Source: UBA7887 sp964408735 (GTDB taxonomy: Bacteria > Pseudomonadota > Alphaproteobacteria > UBA7887). Taken from it: DNA of 35,599 nucleotides. Each line of letters begins with the position of its first letter. Position 1 is the first letter of the stretch. A program made the translations under genes and the position numbers. The notes beneath the pieces were generated by a model. That model was given only the letters and a program-made list of their open reading frames with translations. It made no database searches and was not told the DNA's origin. This document shows positions 31,759 through 35,599 of this stretch, piece by piece. The stretch lies in NCBI GenBank assembly GCA_964408735.1, contig CAYPAX010000044.1, positions 1-35,599 on the forward strand. The letters are read 5' to 3'.

Positions 31759-32560
31759 CGGCTCTCGCATCAGTTTGTTGGGCAAGGAATTCGGCCACGG
31801 CGGCATTGAAGGTTGCCGGCGTCTCCAGATTGGCCAGGTGCCCGGCGCCGGGGATCGTTATGACTTGGGCGCTGACGATATGCTCCGCCATGCGCGCCAT
31901 CATGGGCGCCGGTGCTACGCTATCCGCTTCGCCGGCGATGAGCAGGCAGGGCGCAGAGATGTGGTCGAGGGCGTCGCGGCGGTCAAAAGTGACGAGGCAG
32001 GTCAGCGCGGCGCGATAGGCGTCGGAGGAGATTTCGCTCATGGAAGCGATGGCGGCGTCGATTGTCGCGGCGGTCGCACCCTCTGCCACCAGCCCTGCGA
32101 CCACATCTGGCGCCAGGTCGGCCGGGGTCTTGCCCGCATCCAGTGGTGCCAGGCGCGCGGCAAGGAATTGCTGCTGCCAGTCGCCGCCGGGCTTGCCGAA
32201 AGCGGGACTGGTGGCGGACAGCACCAGCGAGGCGACACGCTCTCCATGGTCGATGGCAATCTCCTGCGCCACCATGCCGCCCATCGAATGGCCGATGATG
32301 TGGGCCTGCGCGATACCCAGCTCGTCGAGCAGCCGTATGGCGGCATCCGCCAAGGCCGCAAAAGTCATCTCTGGCAGGGGCGAGGAGCCGCCATAGCCCG
32401 GCATGTCCCAGGCGAGGTGGCGGTAGCCGGACCCCATGGCGCCGATCTGGGCGTCGAAGCTCGCCCGCCCGCCACCAATGCCGTGCAGAAAGAGGATCGT
32501 CTCCGGTCCTTCGCCGACCATCCGATAGGCAGGGATCAACATGTCGCCGAGCGGGGTCAT
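31718..32560 (-). CDS. Alpha/beta hydrolase (enol-lactonase/NicD-like)
   Basis: A 280-residue alpha/beta hydrolase. The oxyanion segment is LFLHGIGGGRASF, then WDMPGYGGSS, nucleophile Ser92 in IIGHSMGGMVAQE, Asp213 in IAGEADSVAP and His241 in GAGHLANLE. The fold class includes 3-oxoadipate enol-lactonase and the N-formylmaleamate deformylase NicD. Because it is translationally coupled (ATGA overlap) to a NicX-like dioxygenase, hydrolysis of a ring-cleavage product is the most economical guess. The substrate is not determined. Its 3' end overlaps the acyl-CoA dehydrogenase gene by 41 bases. Confidence 0.88.
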   Translation of the reverse strand: MTPLGDMLIPAYRMVGEGPETILFLHGIGGGRASFDAQIGAMGSGYRHLAWDMPGYGGSSPLPEMTFAALADAAIRLLDELGIAQAHIIGHSMGGMVAQEIAIDHGERVASLVLSATSPAFGKPGGDWQQQFLAARLAPLDAGKTPADLAPDVVAGLVAEGATAATIDAAIASMSEISSDAYRAALTCLVTFDRRDALDHISAPCLLIAGEADSVAPAPMMARMAEHIVSAQVITIPGAGHLANLETPATFNAAVAEFLAQQTDARADDTESDRQAARAD

Positions 32561-33603
32561 GCGAGCTCGCCCTGCAGCGCGCCGTCGGTGACTACTGCTT
32601 CGCCGTCGAGTGTTACCGTGCAGTGGCGCAGGGGCAGGTCGAAATGCCCCGCCGTATAGCGCCCGGCAACTTCGTTGGCGCCGGTGGAATAGAGGAAATT
32701 GCCGGCAAAGGCGCGCAGCTCCGTGCCGTTGATGTCGCGCTTGTCGTACATCACCATGGCGTCCCAGCGCGCTGCCGGATTCATGCCCCAGCCGACATGG
32801 CTGACCGCATAGGCGTCGCGGTCGTCCCAGGCGCTGAAATAGCTGCGCATAAGCTCGGCATCGACGCCGTCGCCGGCGATCTCCGTGACGTAGTCGTCGG
32901 CGATGGTGAGGGTCACAGGGCTTTCGAGATAACGCTTGAAGGTTAAGTTCACGTCGCCGGCATCGAGCACCAGGCGGCCGTTGGCGCTGGCCTTGGCAGG
33001 GAAACAAAGGCAGATGCCGCCCGGCCAGTGGGCGACACGGCCCGGCTTGTCGCACCAGCCCCAGACACCGCCGACCCGCGCCTCGGCCACGTCGATAACA
33101 AGGTCCGTGCCCGCCGCCGAGGTCACGCGCATCTCCTTCGCCGCCGCCAGGCGCTTGATGCCGGTCTTGACCTTGGCTTCGAGCGCGGCATCGGGTAGCA
33201 GGCGCTCGAGCACCTCCGGATGTTCGTTGGAGACCATGAGCAGGCGCGCGCCCGCACCGAGAATGGTCGGCAGCTCGGGCGCGTGCAGCATACCTTCCAC
33301 GGTCAGGTCGATGACCAGCCCGCTGGCGCCGAGCGCATCGACCACGGGCTTCAGCCCGCCCACGGCCAGCGAGGCGCCTGTCGAGCGGATCGGCACCGCA
33401 TGGCTTTGCGGCGGCGTCGGCAACACCACGTGATAGGGCCGCGCGCCAAGGCGCAGAAGCGCGAGCTCGGCGAGCTGCACATTGAGCTCGCGCGACTGGG
33501 TTTCGGAGAGGATCGCCACCACCTCGCCATCGGCCACCTTGCACATGGCAAAGGCCTCGGCGAAGACATCGATCCATTTCCCCTCTATGCGATCCCGTAA
33601 CAT
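32557..33603 (-). CDS. NicX-like iron(II) dioxygenase / M29-fold protein
   Basis: A 348-residue protein of the family that joins 2,5-dihydroxypyridine 5,6-dioxygenase (NicX) with M29 leucyl aminopeptidases. It aligns with NicX throughout, including KTGIKRLAAAKEMRVTSAAGTDL, WGWCDKPGRVAHWPGG, LVLDAGDV and ISHIGWG-like VSHVGWGMNPAARWDAM. It also has RAFAGNFLYSTGAN and HFDLPLRHC. The three NicX Fe(II) ligands correspond to His269, His320 and Asp322. NicX opens the pyridine ring in nicotinate breakdown; family members acting on other hydroxylated rings are likely, so no symbol is given. It is first in the ten-gene run, divergent from the second cyclase-domain gene. Confidence 0.85.
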   Translation of the reverse strand: MLRDRIEGKWIDVFAEAFAMCKVADGEVVAILSETQSRELNVQLAELALLRLGARPYHVVLPTPPQSHAVPIRSTGASLAVGGLKPVVDALGASGLVIDLTVEGMLHAPELPTILGAGARLLMVSNEHPEVLERLLPDAALEAKVKTGIKRLAAAKEMRVTSAAGTDLVIDVAEARVGGVWGWCDKPGRVAHWPGGICLCFPAKASANGRLVLDAGDVNLTFKRYLESPVTLTIADDYVTEIAGDGVDAELMRSYFSAWDDRDAYAVSHVGWGMNPAARWDAMVMYDKRDINGTELRAFAGNFLYSTGANEVAGRYTAGHFDLPLRHCTVTLDGEAVVTDGALQGELA

Positions 33604-33619
33604 GACCCCTCTTATAGCA

Positions 33620-33675
33620 GGACCGCAGCGGATCGCAGCACTTCGATAACCCGGCCTGGATCGCAGTGCTATACT
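33620..33675. promoter_or_regulatory. Candidate operator: three GGA(T/C)CGCAG repeats in a divergent promoter region
   Basis: GGACCGCAG (33620-33628), GGATCGCAG (33630-33638) and GGATCGCAG (33658-33666) are direct repeats 10 and 28 bases apart in the 112-base gap between the NicX-like operon (-) and the cyclase/TPR gene (+). A -10-like TATACT (33670-33675) reads toward the cyclase gene, and TATAAG (33616-33611, minus strand) reads toward the NicX-like gene. No clear -35 elements are seen. Confidence 0.35.
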
Positions 33676-33715
33676 TCGACAAAAACGATGGGGACATCAT
33701 AGGGAGACTAGGCGC

Positions 33716-35482
33716 ATGGCGGAATCCAGGCGCAAATTGGCGGCGATATTGGCTGCCGGCGTCGTGGGCTACAGTCGCCTCATGGGCGATGACGAGCGCG
33801 CCACCGTGGCCGCGTTGATCGCTGGCCGCAAGGTCTTCAGGCGGCACATCGCAGAGCATCATGGGCGGGTCGTCGACACGGCGGGCGACAGCGTTCTTGC
33901 GGTCTTCGACAGCGTGGTGGAAGCGGTGCAGTGCTCGATCGGGGTTCAGATCGCGCTCGCCGGCCAAAACGCGAATATCGACGAGGGTCGCCGCATGGAT
34001 TTCCGCATCGGCGTCAATCTCGGCGATATCATCGAGCAGGAGGACGGGACGATCTATGGTGATGGCGTGAATGTCGCCGCGCGCCTGGAAAGCCTGGCGG
34101 AGCCGGGCGGCATTTGCCTTTCGGGTAGTGCGCTGGAGCAAATCGAAGGCAAGATCGCGTATGCCACCGAAGACATTGGCGCGCAGGAGGTCAAGAACAT
34201 CGCCCGGCCGGTGCGGGCCCATCGTATTGTTCTCGGCGAGGCACCGAAGCCCACAACGACCCCGCCATCGAGCCGACCGTCGATCGCCGTCCTGCCGTTT
34301 CAGAATCTCAGCCGCGATCCCGAGCAAGACTTCCTTGCGGATGGGATTTCGGAAGATCTGACCACCGAGCTGTCGCGGCTGCGTTGGCTCAAGGTCATCG
34401 CCCGCAACACCATGTTCACTTACAGGGACAAAGCCGTTGATGTTGCGCAGCTCGCCGCGGACCTCGGCGTTCGCTATGTGCTTGAAGGAAGCGTGCGCAA
34501 ATCGGGCGGCCGGGTCCGCATTACCGCACAGTTGATCGAGGCAGAGAACGGCACGCATTTATGGGCGGAACGTTACGACCGTGAGCTTGACGATATCTTT
34601 GCTCTTCAGGACGAGATCACGCTGACGATCGCTGGCGCATTGCAAGGCGAGGTCACCAATGTCGAGCGTGACCGCGCGTCGCGAAAGCCGCCGAGCAGTT
34701 TCGACGCCTGGGAATGCTACCAACGGGGCGTGTCGTGTTATCTGGAAATGACGCCCACTTCATTTGGCGAAGCGATCGAACTCTATCAGCGCGCGATCGA
34801 GCTTGATCCCGGTTTCGCGAGCGCCCATGCCGCACTGGCGTATTGCCTATATTACCGCATCGCCTACGCGATGTCACAAGCCCCGGGCGAGGATCTTAGC
34901 GCCGCCATGGAGTCCGCGCAGACCGCGCTGGCGCTCGATGACAGGGATGATCTTGCGCACAGTGTGGCAGGGCGGGTTTATCTGCTGCAGGGGGACTTCG
35001 AAGCCGCGCGCAAGGAGCTCGAGGCCTCGGTGAGGCTGAATCCAAGCTCGAGTTTCGCCCTGTTCAGCATTGCTTCCGTGTGCATTTACGAGCTCGATTT
35101 CGATCCGGCCATTGACTACTGCACCCAGGCCATAGACATCAGCCCGCACGACCCGATGACGTGGTCGATTTTGAATACCCGTTGCATGGCATATTTTCTC
35201 AAAGGCGATTACGAGGCGGCACTGGTGGATGCCAATAATGCCATCAGGTCGCGGGGGCCCGTGCACTGGCCTTACACGATGAAGGTTGCCTCACTCGTCG
35301 AATTGGATCGTCTCGAAGAGGCAAGAGCCGAATACAATTTGCTGGCGGAACGATTTCCTGGTCTGACGATCGAAAGACTTGCTCTCAGTCTGGCTCCCAA
35401 CGATCCGCAGGGGCATCGGGCAAGGTTCCCGGTGCCATACGCAGCCATGCGCAAGGCTGGAATGCCCGAGTCAGCGGGTTAA
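33716..35482 (+). CDS. Cyclase-homology/TolB-like/TPR protein, degenerate metal site
   Basis: A 588-residue soluble protein of the rhizobial adenylate-cyclase-with-TPR type. Residues 6-175 are a class III cyclase domain. The second metal Asp58 (DTAGDSVLAVF) and transition-state Asn119 and Arg123 (GDGVNVAARL) are kept. The first metal Asp is Gly15 (LAAGVVGYSRLM), while the other cyclase in this window has Asp there. Residues 188-305 are a TolB/FlgO-like domain (SIAVLPFQNLSRDPEQDFLADGISEDL). Residues 330-550 are TPR repeats (AIELYQRAIELDPGFASAHAALAY, FEAARKELEASVRLNP). It starts at ATG 33716 after AGGGAGA. Activity is doubtful; a nucleotide-sensing or scaffold role is possible. Confidence 0.88.
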   Translation: MAESRRKLAAILAAGVVGYSRLMGDDERATVAALIAGRKVFRRHIAEHHGRVVDTAGDSVLAVFDSVVEAVQCSIGVQIALAGQNANIDEGRRMDFRIGVNLGDIIEQEDGTIYGDGVNVAARLESLAEPGGICLSGSALEQIEGKIAYATEDIGAQEVKNIARPVRAHRIVLGEAPKPTTTPPSSRPSIAVLPFQNLSRDPEQDFLADGISEDLTTELSRLRWLKVIARNTMFTYRDKAVDVAQLAADLGVRYVLEGSVRKSGGRVRITAQLIEAENGTHLWAERYDRELDDIFALQDEITLTIAGALQGEVTNVERDRASRKPPSSFDAWECYQRGVSCYLEMTPTSFGEAIELYQRAIELDPGFASAHAALAYCLYYRIAYAMSQAPGEDLSAAMESAQTALALDDRDDLAHSVAGRVYLLQGDFEAARKELEASVRLNPSSSFALFSIASVCIYELDFDPAIDYCTQAIDISPHDPMTWSILNTRCMAYFLKGDYEAALVDANNAIRSRGPVHWPYTMKVASLVELDRLEEARAEYNLLAERFPGLTIERLALSLAPNDPQGHRARFPVPYAAMRKAGMPESAG

Positions 35483-35599
35483 GCTTCCCCCTGAGGCGCC
35501 TAGAGCATATTTCGACCATACGCGGTCATTTGATGGCCCGGATCGCCGCGCTGGGTAGGCGCGTCGCGCCGCGCGATGCGGTGCCATCGGGCAAGCGGC
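35483..35599. other. Right edge, unresolved
   Basis: 117 bases follow the cyclase/TPR gene. A minus-strand frame with high third-position GC runs in from the edge to TGA at 35528-35526, and could be the 3' end of a gene. A plus-strand frame could equally begin at ATG 35533. Neither is long enough to identify, and no terminator hairpin with U-run is seen. Confidence 0.25.

Noticed and set aside
32557..33603. Aminopeptidase assignment for the NicX-like gene
   Set aside because: The family shares the fold with M29 peptidases, but the His-His-Asp positions and surrounding sequence follow NicX more closely.
31718..34558. A 946-codon minus-strand frame extending the alpha/beta hydrolase upstream
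   Set aside because: Upstream part is antisense to the NicX-like and cyclase/TPR genes or out of frame with them; true start is the coupled ATG at 32560.

Overview
The window is a dense, high-GC (roughly two-thirds G+C by eye) stretch of alphaproteobacterial chromosome. It most resembles the Rhodospirillales and relatives. The evidence is a polyhydroxybutyrate-type reductase, a divergent metXW / chorismate mutase-tyrA locus, efp followed by an inositol-monophosphatase homologue, class III nucleotide cyclases with TolB-like and TPR modules, a TRAP transporter and ubiTUV. No rRNA, tRNA, CRISPR array, phage gene or transposase was recognised. The taxonomic call is inference from gene content.

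Layout. 1-3900 (+): the end of an acetoacetyl-CoA reductase, an AhpD-like protein, a small membrane protein, a methyltransferase and a PAS-rich histidine kinase. 3877-9305: metXW (-) diverges from chorismate mutase, prephenate dehydrogenase and a small protein (+); a low-GC STAS-like gene then converges on pyrD (-). 9306-13724 (+): a class IV aminotransferase, a large near-perfect inverted repeat, a class I aldolase with a ThiE-like gene, and a cyclase-alpha/beta-hydrolase fusion. 13721-17802 (-): ubiT-ubiU-ubiV for oxygen-independent ubiquinone synthesis, preceded by an FNR/FixK-type box placed as at a class II promoter, then a metallo-beta-lactamase-fold protein and a bacterial Popeye-domain protein. 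17921-23795 (+): efp, an inositol-monophosphatase homologue that has lost its metal ligands, and a four-gene envelope module (secreted proline-rich OmpA-like protein, MotA/ExbB-like channel, MotB-like coiled-coil OmpA protein, and a single-pass membrane protein). 23797-33603 (-): a tightly packed ten-gene run. In transcription order it is a NicX-like ring-cleavage dioxygenase, an alpha/beta hydrolase, an acyl-CoA dehydrogenase homologue, an exported SecD-P1-like protein, a secreted Gln-rich protein, an acyl-CoA synthetase, dctP, dctQ, dctM and a DauA-like FAD oxidase/dehydrogenase. 33716-35482 (+): a cyclase-homology/TolB-like/TPR protein whose first metal-binding Asp is Gly.

Three parts look like functional units. 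The ten-gene run reads as uptake and breakdown of an unidentified, probably nitrogen-containing or aromatic acid. The Mot/Tol-like module reads as an ion-driven envelope machine with no flagellar or Tol-Pal context. ubiTUV looks controlled by an oxygen-responsive Crp/Fnr regulator. A Popeye protein and two cyclase-domain proteins in one window suggest active cyclic-nucleotide signalling. All four convergent gene pairs overlap or abut, leaving no room for ordinary terminators between them.
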